In this document: in pieces, positions 1 to 11,088 of the stretch
Position numbering within the stretch: position 1 is the first letter of the stretch
Layout of the letters: every line of letters starts with the position of its first letter
Origin: Euonymus europaeus
Lineage: Eukaryota; Streptophyta; Magnoliopsida; Celastrales; Celastraceae
Length of the DNA stretch: 64,000 nucleotides
Reading direction: 5' to 3'
Assembly: GCA_963580455.1 (NCBI GenBank)
Contig: OY756966.1
Span: 22,571,001-22,635,000 of the forward strand
Translations under genes and position numbers: made by a program
Notes under the pieces: model-generated
Database searches by the model: none
The model's input: the letters and a program-made list of their open reading frames with translations, nothing else
What the model was told of the DNA's origin: nothing

Positions 1-1476
1 GAAGAAAAAAATCACTAATTTACTAATCTACTGTCATTTATTATAGATTTTTATTAACAAATGACATTAAATTCTAGCAATAATTATAATAATAATAAGG
101 TGTTAGTGGGATAGTTGAAGGATATATTAGGAAGAAAAACAATTAAATTTATTGTTTAATGATATTAATTGAATTTTTTTTAATTTGTGTGAAAAAATAA
201 ATGAGCATGTCAAATAGGAACGGATGAAGTATGTATTTTTGTTGATTTGTTAGAGAATTTGCTTTGATTTTTGGGTAGATGTGAGATAATATTAATTCTA
301 GTGAGAAAAAGATGGATAATGAAATGTTTAGTGGCTTTACTAATGAGAAACAAAAAAATTATATTGGGAGATGTGTTTTATTGATGTAAATGTATTGAAA
401 AATATATTTTACTGATGTGTATAAATATGTTGGATCACTTTTATATAGTATAGGTATAATCCAATTGAAAAGATAATATAGACATTCGTATGTCCTCGTT
501 GTGCTCTTTGTTGTCCCGTCTACCAACGATATTTCACTCATTAAAAAATTTATTTTATTTTTTAAAAATTATGAATTTTGATCGAGATTACAAATCTAAC
601 AATATATTTTTATTCTGAACAAAAATTAAATAGAAGATGAAAAATAATATAGAATGTTTCGGATTTATATTTAACGGTTTAAAATTTTCGTATCTTTTTC
701 GCTATTTATTTGATTTTTATTTCACATAAAAAAATATAACATTCGTAATTTTTTGTGTGTCAAAAATCATTTATAGTGGGTCCGCCCTAAAAATAATACA
801 GCACACCCCGCAATTCTGTTAGGTAGCAAGTAGGTATTGGGGCACCTTTTTTTTAATCTTTGATATTTTTTAAAATGTGATTAATGTATAATTGTGGTTA
901 ATTAATGCTTATGGTTTGGTAGCTTTGATTAGGATACTGCCACGTGTCCCTCTAGTTGTTAGGCTTGGGCGTGGTAGATTATATGACTCTTCAGCACGAG
1001 TTATTGTTAGGTGAACAAATCGGCTTGGGATCCAATATATGTTACAATTTTCAGCTATAATTTTCTCTAAAAAATTATTTGCGATGAGTCAAAAACTTGT
1101 TCAGCTTCTCGACGTATCAGGATATGATTAAAGTAGGACTTTGAAGGTGGAAGATGCGTGCAATACTCTTTTAAAGTTGAGCAAACATGAGTTAAAAGTG
1201 CCATACTCATGTATTTAGCACGATTGATGCTTGAATGCTTAAGTTCGATCTAGAAGAAGGCTAGGTTTCAGGAGTCCGTAGATCGGGGCTCTCCAGAGTA
1301 GTAAAGGCAGATAATTTTGTTAACTGAAATGTTTGTTTGAGGATCATTTTTATACTGTTGAAGAAGTCCTACTCTAAGATGAAAAGTATAAATTCTTGTT
1401 TGAAGGAAGTTTTAGTTGTTTTAGGAAACAATCTATCTGTATCTTTGGCTTGGAGGAGGATTCCTTTTTGAAGTTC
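1..1476. other. AT-rich intergenic DNA, no gene seen
   Basis: No reading frame with recognisable protein similarity and no RNA gene was found here. The first 900 bases are strongly AT-rich with many homopolymer runs. From about 1000 on the base composition is more balanced and grades into the LTR-like stretch that follows, so part of it may be decayed retroelement. Confidence 0.5.
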
Positions 1477-2930
1477 TATTCCTTCGTGGATTCAGAATGT
1501 TCCCTTTTAAGGTATCCTCCTCGGCTACGTGAGCTAACCCGAGCAGCTATAAGGTAGCACTGATGGGTTCAGTCTTGCTCGGTGTTAAGGTGGTGAATTA
1601 CAATGACACGTGTCACTTTTTGGATGGAGGACATTTTTAGTATTATCATATGTCCCCCAAACTTTCACTTGGCCAATCTTTATTGGCATGGGGAATGTCT
1701 GTTATTACGCCAGCTCGGGAAATGGAGTATAATATAATCATGATTATCTTGTGATGTTCCAAGGTCAATATTAAATGTGCGAGGGTGAACGAAAACGATT
1801 AATCGTTTGTCACGTGATGAACGACTCTAATTCGTTGGAGATGATAAGTTTCTAGACTAAAGACTCAAACACGGATGTCGAGAGTCGCTTCATAGCGACC
1901 GTTGATCAGAGGTGGCATTTGCTTATAAATAGGAAGGGTTGTCGATTTCATTTTACACTCAAGTTTTGAGAGCCCGAGCAATATTTTCCCCTCTTCTTCA
2001 AGAATCTAGCCTGAAATGTCATTTTCATTTTCTTTTGATAATTCCCTTCACTCAGCTGATTGCTAGGAGGAGTGATGAAGCGTGTCTTACTATGGACATG
2101 TTGCTTTGTTAGTACAAGAGAGGAAACAAATTTTAGGGCTGTAGTCACAGAGTTTGCTTGGTGGATGAAGGTTGTTGAAGTCGAGGAACATGTAGCTATT
2201 TACAAGATGATTACTCAAGCATCTCCATGAAGTAAGCTGTGAAGTCGAGGTATAAGTTACTTGGAAAGAGAAGGTTGTGGAAACTAAGGAGGCGGTTTGA
2301 TTCAAGGAGGGGAGAGTTCACGTGAAGATAACTCTGTCTCGGTTTCCTCAGATGATGTTATTAGGGATTTAACATCCAGATGTAGTTACTATCTAGTTTA
2401 GGAGTAGCTTTTTCAGCTTTTGAAGTTGGTTCCTTAATTCGCTTGTGGCCTCATTTTTTCCTTATTGGTTTTGTCTATTGTAAAAGCTTTATTTTATTAT
2501 ATACATATATGAACTTTCTCCTTCCTGACATTGTTTGTTGCTTGAAATACTCTATTGTGAGTTTTATTAAATCAGCGGGCTTACTTTAGAGGATATTGCT
2601 CAACCTTTTAGCTTGGATGATGTCTTGGGTCGTCCACCGGAGATGCTTGTGATTCGAGCATTGTAACCTAGTTTTTGTTAGGTTCTAATATCGAATATTG
2701 ATGATCCGAGCATTGTTCGATCATTATAAGTTAAGGGGTGTTTAAGCTGTAATGCTGAACCGCGATGCATCAAGTGCATCTTGGTTTTGGTAACTCTAAA
2801 GGATCCGAGTTATAACCTTGAATCGAGATGTGCTAGATGTGTCTCCTATTCATTCGTTGATTATGAATGTTCCTTTCTGAGGTATCCTCCTCAGGTACGA
2901 CAGTTGTCTCGAGGAGTGATAAGGTAGGTG
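1477..2930 (+). repeat. LTR-like degenerate repeat with related 85-bp blocks at both ends
   Basis: Two related blocks lie in direct orientation at about 1477-1556 and 2845-2930. Both contain GGTATCCTCCTC and, about 35-45 bases on, a TATAAGGTAG or GATAAGGTAG string. Between them is a promoter-like part with TATAAATA at 1924-1931, followed by a long stretch without a good reading frame and a T-rich 3'-UTR-like tail near 2450-2520. This resembles an LTR or a transcript-like region of a decayed retroelement. No primer site, polypurine tract or target duplication was found, so the assignment stays tentative. Confidence 0.3.
1924..1931 (+). promoter_or_regulatory. TATA-box-like sequence in the LTR-like region
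   Basis: TATAAATA followed after about 30 bases by a CA-rich possible start region, the spacing of plant Pol II promoters and of LTR promoters. No downstream coding sequence is recognisable, so it may be a relic. Confidence 0.3.
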
Positions 2931-3744
2931 TTGTACCCCAATTTTTGTCAAAGTCTAAAAGACCACATACAATACCAAGAAATTCCAAATTCAAAAGCCT
3001 ACAATCTCTACCAATTTATAAGCCTGAGATGAGCCCATTTAACCAAAAGAGATCATTAGCCCAATGGATCCACAAGGTACAAAGCCTCATTTACACCAAA
3101 ATTAGCTTAAAAACTTGAGCCAATAAATAAGCCAATTTGGACAAAAGAGGCCTTTAGCCCACTTGACTAACCAACCAGTCCCAATTTTCTAACTCAACCC
3201 AAAAGTGCCAAAGGAATTGTGGAGAGAGATGCTGAAGTTGGAAAGGAAGGAGGCCTTCGAGGGAGAAAAACTATATTTTTTTTGGAGAGAAAATGCGGGA
3301 GAAAAAGGAGAGAGTTGGTCGTGAATCTTGAGAGGAAGTTCTGGGTTTGTATGGATAATTGTGTGTTGTTATCGTGATTATACATGATGAATGCCATCTT
3401 TATTTTCTTCTTTCTTTTCTTGAATACCTGTATACTCTGTTTTGGTTCATGTTTTGACAAATAATAGTAGGTTTCATTGCATTGATAAAAGGGTATAGAT
3501 TAGTGTCAAATTATATTGTTATTAGATTTTGAATTTTTTTTCCTTGTACTCTATGTTGCTAGGCTTCTATTTTATATTTGGTATGAATGAATATATGAGT
3601 ATAAATCTATGTTGGAGTTGCGGGAAGTTTTGTTAAAGATGGTGGTGTTATGTGATGTAAATGGTTATGCCTATTCTTTATCTTTGAATGACGTTTTTGG
3701 ATTCTTAAAATTGAGAGAATGAATGTTTGTTATTGGTCGATACT
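2931..3744. other. Intergenic DNA, nothing recognised
   Basis: Short open frames occur on both strands but show low-complexity composition and no family resemblance. Purine-rich GGAGAGA runs near 3230-3310 are the only notable composition feature. Confidence 0.4.
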
Positions 3745-4885
3745 TTTTTATTACAATAAATACCGACCGGTTTTACCCAATCGCAAGTGTATCGTCGCAA
3801 GGCAGTAACAGTGAAAGGGATTGAATCCACATTAACTGTTGTAAAAACCAATTGAAAGACAAACAATAGTGTAAACTAATCCGTATGCTTAAATTAATAA
3901 TGGAAAAATTAACTAGATTAAATAAAATAACTAATTCAACAATGGATGAAAATTAGCTTGAATTTAGCTAGTTCAACTACCCCATCTGTGCACACAAATC
4001 AATCCACAATTAAACAAATTAAGAATTTAACGACGTCAATTAAAAGACTTTGGTCCAGCTCTAACAATTAGATTTTCCTAAAACAACGACCCTGAGTTTG
4101 GTCCAGCTCAAGGTCTTTACTTATCAAAGGAGTCTTGGTTTGGTCTCTCCTAAGAATTTCCTAAGATAAGCTTCAACACGTGAAAATCGACAATCGCACA
4201 ACCTAAGGCAATGGTCTATCACCCAATCAATTATGTTCAATGTTCCCGAGCCTGAATTGCAAAAGAAGTTCTTGTCACTTCATCAAACACCGGGTCATGG
4301 TCAGCCGAATATGTTCAACTAACAATTCCTAAATATTATGATGATGGCCAAAAATGCATAACAATAGGAAATCAACAATAAATTCAGAGAACAATGAATT
4401 AAATTCAGTCTAATCAACAATCAACATGTGCAAAAAGTTTCAGTAGAAGAAAATACCAAATCCTAGCTAAAAGGTACTTAGCTACGCATACTCATACTAA
4501 AAATCATAAAAATATTCAAGACAATTGTTCAAATCGATGGGAAAGATGAAGGAATTGCAACGCTTGGAATGCCTCCTCTCTGCCCTCTGTATTCTGGAAA
4601 ATCTGGAATGGTTTTCAGCCCCTAAGGTTTAGTCTTTAACCCTAAAAAAAATACTGTCCCTATTGCCATGTCAGCTGGGCCCGTTTCTGCATATCCCGCA
4701 ACTTGCGGCCGCGCCCAGCTCACGCTTGACTCACTTTTCACCCAGAATCAACTTTTCCAAATAAATAGCATCTAGCTGTACATGTCATTAAATCACACAA
4801 TTGGACAATATTTTATGCTAGAAACCTCATAAAGATTTTGTATTTAATATCATAAACATAAGTGCATTTTGCACTCACCAATTAT
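3745..4885. repeat. Probable retroelement-derived dispersed repeat
   Basis: The stretch begins with an accgaccggttttacccaatc-like block and the phrase caagtgtatcgtcgcaa, and ends near gtgcattttgcactcacc. In my experience these phrases recur in many eudicot genomes as repetitive DNA of retroelement origin. No coding remnant is visible. A genome-wide copy count would settle this; the family is not assigned. Confidence 0.3.
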
Positions 4886-5405
4886 TCTTGCTTTCGGTTA
4901 ATATGTTTGTGGAAGGAGCCCTTTGGTTTTCTGTGATTTTTGTATTCGTTTCTGACTACATGAACATGATGTGGATAATTGTTGAATAAATTTGGTTCTC
5001 TTTGAATCATTTGTTTGAATTCTGGAAATTGAGGTTGAGGGTGGTATAGAGGCAAAAAAGCCATTCCAGGGTTATGAGTCCATAGGTGAGAATGGGCTTT
5101 GGGGGTATATATTTGCTTGGGCTTTTAATAGTTTACTTGGGTTTGAACATGGGAGAGGGTTTTAATAGAGATTGGGATGTGTTTGTGAATTAAAACAAGT
5201 TGATTAAAAGGGCTAAATAAGATGGGCTGTTGTTAGAATTGGGTTTTGGTTTAATTAAATGTTGGGCCAAAGTTACGTATAATATTTGCGTTTTGATTCA
5301 AATTGTTTTGTGTTTATTTAATCCATGAATCATTGCATCATAAGGCAATTAATTATTATATTCCAATATACTAATGTAATAGTATGGTTGAGATTGGTCC
5401 TGGAT
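4886..5405. other. Intergenic DNA upstream of the gypsy remnant
   Basis: No gene, LTR or gag/protease coding remnant is visible. The pol remnant that follows therefore begins abruptly inside reverse transcriptase, consistent with a 5'-truncated or rearranged copy. Confidence 0.4.
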
Positions 5406-7880
5406 TTTTAGCAAAATAGATTTGCCAAGCGGGTATAATCAGATTCGGATGCGAGCGGAGGATGAATGGAAAATCGCTTTCAAAACACCGGATGGATTGT
5501 ATGAATGGTTAGTTATGCCTTTTGGGCTCTTTAACGCCCCGAGTACATTTATGAGAGCTATGACTGAGGTGCTTCGACCTTTTATTGGGGTGTTCGTGCT
5601 TGTGTATTTTGATGATATCCTTATATATAGTAAATATGGGGTTGAACATTTGTCACACTTGAAGCAGGTGTTTTTGGTATTAAGCAAAGAGCAATTGTTT
5701 ATTAACCAAAAAAAGTGTTCCTTCTTTTGTGTACAAGTTGCGTTTCTTGGGTTCATTGTTTCAGCTGGTGGTCTAGCTCCTGATCGAGAAAATTGTGGCC
5801 GTTCTTAATTGGTCGGTGCCTTCTCTGTTGGAAAAGTTTGTAGTTCCCATGGGCTATCATGGGGCCGATTACTGAATGTTTGAAGGGTTCCCATTTTGAG
5901 TGGAATAAAGCTGCCCAGTCCGCCTTTGAATTAATCAAAGAGTTACTTACTTAAGCCCTATTGCTAATGTTACCTGATTTTGAAAAGTTGTTCGTGATCT
6001 TATGTGATGCTTCGCATTTGGGTATAGGGGTTGTTTCGAGCCAAGAGAGGGCGGCCAATTGAATTTTTTTATTGAAAAATTAACGGATGCCAAACGTCAG
6101 TACCCCACTTATGATCTTGAATTTATGATGTGGTGCGAGCTGTGCAACATTGGGAGCATTATCTAGCATACAATGAGTTTTTTATATACGTAGACCACCA
6201 ATCTTTGTTTTATTTGAACTCTTAAAGCAAACTAAATCCTCGACATGCTAAGTGGAGTGCTCATTTACAAGAGTTTTTATTTGCCATCCGCTATAAATCC
6301 GGTGAAACTAACACAGTGACTGATACCTTGAGCCATAGATCTTCATTGCTTGTAGTGTTGCGTTCCTACACAATACCCTACTTATCCTTATTTTGGATTG
6401 ATTCTACATCAATTGCAAAGGTCGAATGGGTTCAAAAATTACCATTTAGGCTCCGTGATGGGTATCTATTTCATGGGAACCAACTCTGTGTACCTAAAGG
6501 TTCTTTGAGGGAACAAATTGTGAAAAATTACATGCTGGTGGTTTTTTTAGTGGGGGTTCCATTTCACAATGGCTTTAGTTGCTGATAGATACTTTTTGCC
6601 ATGCATGTCAAAAGACATTGACAGATTTGTGAAGCGTTGTCGGTGATGTCAACTGGGTAAGGGCAGTAGGCAAAATATGGGGTTCTATACTTCTTTTCCT
6701 CAGCTGGACAGACCTTGGACTCATTTAAGCATGGATTTTTTTTGGGGCTTCCTAAGACTTCCAAGGGATTTGATTCTATTTTTGTCGTAATTGATAGGTT
6801 ATCGAAAATGACCCACTTCATTCCATGCTCTAAAACAGCGGATGCTTCGAATGTGGCTGAATTATTTTTCAGAGAGATAGTTCGACTTCATGGCATTCCT
6901 TTGACTATTATTTCCGATAGAGATGTCAAGTTCATGGGTCATTTTTGGCGAACATTGTGGAAAGTTGAGTTATTCGAGCACATGTCATTTTTAAACAAAT
7001 GGACAAACGGAAGTGGTGAACAGGAGTTTGGGAAATTTGTTGTGGTGTCTAGTTGAAAAATATATCAAGAGTTGGGATTCTATACTCCCTCAGGCTGAGT
7101 TTGCCTTTAACAGATCCTATAATCGCAGCATTAAAATGCCCCCTTTTGAAGCTGTCTATGGGCTGAAGCCTCTCCATACTATTGATTTGGTGCCTTTGCC
7201 TCCAGATGCTCGCAGTAGTGAAGAGGGGGAGCATTTTTTGAGCACATTCGTAGTACTCATGAAGTAGTCAAGCGAGCCATGGTGGAGAGTTATAAATCTT
7301 ATGCTCTCGCAGCAAACAAGCATAGGAGATTTCAGGATTTTTCTTAGGGAGATTCAGTGTTAGTTCATTTATATAAGGATCATTTTCCCAGAGGTACCTA
7401 GCTCTCGCAGCCAACAAGCATAGGAGATTTCAGGAATTTTCTTAGGGAGATTCAGTGTTAGTTCATTTATATAAGGATCATTTTCCCAGAGGTACCTATC
7501 ACAAATTGAAGGGGGAGAAGATTTGGCCCTTGTGTCATCAAGAAGAAAATAGGACCCAATGCTTATATATTGGATCTGCCTCCAAAACTTCATATCAATG
7601 CTATCTTTAATATTGTTGATTTATTTCCTTATGAAGGGGAGCTCGTCTAGGTGGAGGATTTGGTTGAGGAATTTTGGCAGCTGCGCAATAGTGGTACTGA
7701 TGTGGTTGAAAACATCTTTGATATCATGGAGTTATTGATCAGGAGCTGAAAATATGGTAGGAAGTTTCCAGTGAAATGGTTAGGCAAACCTACTAGTGAA
7801 AGTGCATGGATTTCTGAAGTAGAATTGAAACTGTTGGACCCATAAATTTTTGATGAATTTGAACATGTCTATTTCCCTGA
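5406..7880 (+). pseudogene. Broken Ty3/gypsy (chromovirus) pol: RT-RNase H-integrase-chromodomain
   Basis: Domains follow the Ty3/gypsy order. Reverse transcriptase is present from the SGYNQIRM block (about 5425) through the active-site motif [10 protein letters not shown] (about 5596-5625) to about 5800. An RNase H region with several stops and frameshifts spans about 5800-6330. A decayed zinc-binding part of integrase lies near 6500-6650. The integrase core is at about 6710-7050, with [13 protein letters not shown] and SDRDVKFMG carrying two of the acidic residues. The integrase C-terminal part lies at about 7090-7265. A chromodomain-like end with KFPVKWLGKPT is at about 7745-7845, which places it with chromoviruses. 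Gag, protease and the N-terminal fingers of RT are missing. Multiple frame breaks make it non-functional. An integrated pararetrovirus is excluded by the integrase and chromodomain. Confidence 0.9.
7303..7498 (+). repeat. 98-bp tandem duplication inside the gypsy remnant
   Basis: Two nearly identical 98-bp units (7303-7400 and 7401-7498), each starting GCTCTCGCAG and ending GAGGTACCTA. They differ at only a few positions, so the duplication is later than most of the decay of the element. It adds a further frame disruption (98 is not a multiple of 3). Confidence 0.95.
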
Positions 7881-8283
7881 GGTACTATCTCCTCCACCCA
7901 CCCGGAGGGGTTGATGCAGGTGCTTAGGTGCTTTGGCGAGAAGCTGTTAAGTGGGGTTTTTTTGTGTGTGGTGCTGCCTGTTTTAAATTGTGTCTTGTTT
8001 TAGTGGCTTTTGGGGCTTTTTGTTGTTTGGGTTGTGGTTTGGGCTTTTGTGGCCTTTTAGCTTAGTATTTCTAGTGTGCTTGTGTTAGGGTAGAGAAAGT
8101 TATTTTGGAGAACAAGTTGTTTGATGCTCTTCCGAGTTTCACTCTCTCTATTGAGACAGTGTTGTATCTCTGAAGCTATTGTGGTGATTTTGATCTAAGA
8201 TTTTTTGTCGCCTTTGAACCATCTTTAGTTGTTTTGGCTATCATAGTGGTTCAAATCAATGATGTTTTACTTAAAGTTGAGCT
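7881..8283 (+). other. Probable 3' non-coding part of the gypsy element
   Basis: G/T-rich non-coding sequence directly after the chromodomain remnant. It could be the 3' untranslated region and part of a 3' LTR, but no matching 5' LTR is in the window, so the limits cannot be set. Confidence 0.3.
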
Positions 8284-8286
8284 TTA

Positions 8287-8961
8287 GGGGTTGCTTGGAT
8301 TGAGAGTATGAAGAGTTAAGTAGGAAGGGTTAAGTGGAGTAGTAATTATGTACCTTAGATTTAGATGAGGAGGGGTTAAAAAGGTAGTGTAGGGGATAAT
8401 TTATCCTTTACTCTACTCTCATTAAGTGATAATTGTAACCCCTCAGATTGAGGGGTTAAGAGTGCAGAATAGGGAATCATAAGTCATTTTAGATTTTTTA
8501 ATTCTTTAATCTACCTTACTCTACCTTGTTCTACCTCTTATTCAAGCAAAGTTAATAATTTATACTTTAATTAACTCTTAGTCTATCCAATCAAGGTAGA
8601 GTTTCATTTGTTATAAATTCCACACCCCCACACACTAACAATATTGTCCGCTTTAGGTTGTCCGATTCACTGGATACATCGGGCCCATATATGGGTTGTT
8701 CGGTTCACAAGGATACAACGGGCCCGCACGGCTTTGTTTCTCCTCAAGTGCAGCAAGTGGGCTTGGACCCAACTCACTACACAAGGGAAAAGGCCTTGTC
8801 AGTAGTGAAAGGTGGGCTTCTCCTTATAAAGGAGATTTTGTATCCCACATCTTTCGATGTGGGATATTTTACATCATTTGACCACTCTACTCTATTCTAT
8901 CTTACTTAATTCTCTCTTACACTACTCCACTTAACCCTCTTTTTTTTATCCAAGCAAGCCC
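8287..8961. mobile_element. PIF/Harbinger (Tourist-like) MITE, possibly composite
   Basis: The left end GGGGTTGCTTGGAT and the right end, read on the minus strand as GGGCTTGCTTGGAT, form terminal inverted repeats. Subterminal parts also pair: GGGTTAAGTGGAGTAG on the left against ACTCCACTTAACCCTC on the right. The element is flanked by TTA on both sides (8284-8286 and 8962-8964), the 3-bp target duplication of PIF/Harbinger elements. A second internal end-like sequence (TTCAAGCAAAG, also followed by TTA) lies at 8541-8551, so a shorter MITE of about 265 bp may be nested or fused here. The centre, about 8640-8880, is GC-richer and unlike the ends, and may be an insertion. No transposase is encoded. 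Confidence 0.75.
8641..8885 (+). repeat. GC-richer insert within the MITE, TRIM/LTR-like
   Basis: This block has a different composition from the MITE arms. It contains a local direct repeat (TTGTCCGATTCACTGGATAC against TTGTTCGGTTCACAAGGATAC-type, 8658 and 8695) and a short palindrome, TCCCACATC and GATGTGGGA, at 8850-8870. Phrases such as TCCCACATC followed by GATGTGGGA are common in small plant LTR elements. No primer site was found, so this is only a suggestion. Confidence 0.25.
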
Positions 8962-9244
8962 TTAGAGTAGTTGTGAGAATATTTGGGAAACTGGCATCGT
9001 TTTTATTTATTTATTTGTGTGAATTGAATTCAGTTTAAATGTTTAGCTCATACTCCATGGTAGATGATCATTGACATTGGAATTGTACTGCATCCATGTG
9101 CTATTAAGTATAGATGTTAATTGTTGGATTAATTACTGCATTTGTAAATATGATGATAGGAGTGTAACTGCTTATATGCCGGCTTTCTTTCTGATCTATT
9201 ATCCATCTTCATGATTACTTGCTTACTATGGTCAAATGATGCAG

Positions 9245-9471
9245 TGCTCTAGTATGGGGTCCAGCGCGAAGCACAGACCACAGAGAGTTGGCAGGGTGAG
9301 TTCTGAAATATGTCCTTGAATTCTTGATTTCTCCCCTTAATGTGTCTCTTCTCCCCTCGTCTATTCGTTCTGATTTTCCTTGTTGATTAAATTGCATTGT
9401 GGCACTTCTTTGCACCACAGGAGCATGAGCTTGAAGATGAAGATGTTGTTCAGATTAACAAAAAGGTGTGA
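9245..9471 (+). pseudogene. Fragment of a DRG1-type GTP-binding protein gene (last two exons)
   Basis: The last two exons of a developmentally regulated GTP-binding protein (DRG/Rbg family, C-terminal TGS region) can be read. Exon 9245-9295 gives ALVWG and then, after a missing base in the TGGGGTCC stretch, SSAKHRPQRVGR. A GT-AG intron of 125 bp (9296-9420) follows, and exon 9421-9471 reads EHELEDEDVVQINKKV and a stop. The family ends in almost the same words (VWG.S.KH.PQ.VG...LEDEDVVQI.KK). No upstream exons for the G domain are visible in the 1.3 kb before it, and the frame shifts by one base near 9260. It is therefore a DNA-level partial copy with its intron retained. If the one-base gap were a sequencing error it would still be only a 3' fragment. 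Confidence 0.65.
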
Positions 9472-11088
9472 GATGGTGAAAGAATTTTGTTAGAATCATG
9501 CATGAATACCATGAACCAGTTTTGAGAGGATTCCCACCCTATGACTGAAGTTCAAGGATGAATTAGGTTGAATCAGAATTTGTACTTTATATCCATTTTC
9601 TTGTCAAGCACTGGCTTGAGTGATTGGCTTTAGTGTCCACCGGGGGCGGAGCAAGGATGTGTTATTGCGGTGGGCTACTACTCAAACGGTTCTTCTTCAA
9701 TCCGTTTGAAAAGTTTTGATAGGGTAAGGGGTAGTGTCCTGAATTTTTTTTAGGGTTATCTATAACAATATGCCTCGATAAAATAATATTGTCAATTGAC
9801 ATTATCTATGAAATTCAATTACAATCACATATCACTCACATGTGATTAACATAAACTCTTACACTGACATATCACTCAGATTTCTTAGCCTTGTATCTTG
9901 ATTTGGTCGTTGTCCAGTCACGGATATTCATTCTAAGTAAAATATTTGTTTGCTTTGTAGTGAAATGGGATGGATAGTTTTGGAATTTTAAGTATTTTTC
10001 TTAGTTTATAATCCTCGGGCAATTTAGAGAGAGGAATAAATACAAATTTATTTATATGTAGAAGTAAATGTTCTTTTATTTAAAAAATGTATTTTGTCCC
10101 CCCTCACTCGGAACCATTGGAATATAAGTTTATTTTGAAGGGACTCATAACAATAATGTTAAAAAAAACAAAAATATAAGTTTATTTTGATGGTAGCGGG
10201 AGCTGGCTTCTCACGCCAGCTTATAAAGCTCAGACCCTCCATACCAAACGGACGCAACTCTAATCACATTTCCAGCCTTTTTTAAAGGAAACGAGAAAAT
10301 TGTCTTTGGCTTTATGTATATTTATAGATATTTACATTATTTCATTGAGTTTTATTTAATGAAAAATTATATGTAATCCATATTTTGAAAACTCATTATA
10401 GTCAATATCTAGTAATTTTATTAATTTCTCTATTCTGATTAGTTATTCTACCGCCTCAATCAATATGTAGAGTTTTTATTTGGTTTTATGGTTTTATTCT
10501 AGTTAATTATTAATCTGTTAAGGTTTAACGAATCCGTTCCATTTAGAGTTTAACACTTATTTTTATATTACAATATTGAAATTCGATACACGAGTTTTCT
10601 AAATCTATTTTTCTTATAACTTAACACTTATTGTTTACATATGAGCTCCTAAAATATGAACTTTTTATCACTATTCTTATTTAATATTCAATATAATGAA
10701 TTGAGTTTGTGTTTCTTATTTGAAAATTTGATGGTCCCACTTATATATTTCGTTATTTTCATAGAAGATTAGATGCCCATTAAACGACGTCGGATGGAAG
10801 CAAATCACCGCTTTAAGACAACTTTGTAGGACGAATCTGTGGGAGTGGCATTCTCGTAATAATACTAAAGGTACAGACCTATAACAGTAAACGCAGAATT
10901 CTATAATATCACATGAAGATGGAAGAAACCGAGAGAGTAGAAAGAGAGGCAAATTCTAATCGTGCCGTGCTGTACGTTTCATGGTTTGCTCTCTGCTCTC
11001 TCGCTGTTCATTTATTGAAGCCGATTTGATTCTGCTTTATCTGTCTCTGTAATCTCCATATCTCTCCTGAGCTTCTCGTTCCAGTTTC
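9472..11088. other. Intergenic DNA and promoter region of the NOI gene
   Basis: No gene is seen. A 7-bp perfect hairpin (AGCTGGC and GCCAGCT) lies at 10201-10226. The last 150 bases before 11089 contain CT-rich tracts (gctctctgctctctcgctg, about 10985-11070), typical of a plant 5' UTR, so transcription of the next gene probably starts in this interval. Confidence 0.5.

Noticed and set aside
5439..5938. Minus-strand open frames across the reverse transcriptase
   Set aside because: They are antisense shadows of the RT coding sequence.
5406..7880. Integrated plant pararetrovirus
   Set aside because: Integrase core and chromodomain remnants follow the RNase H region, which identifies a Ty3/gypsy chromovirus. 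No movement or coat protein remnant is visible.
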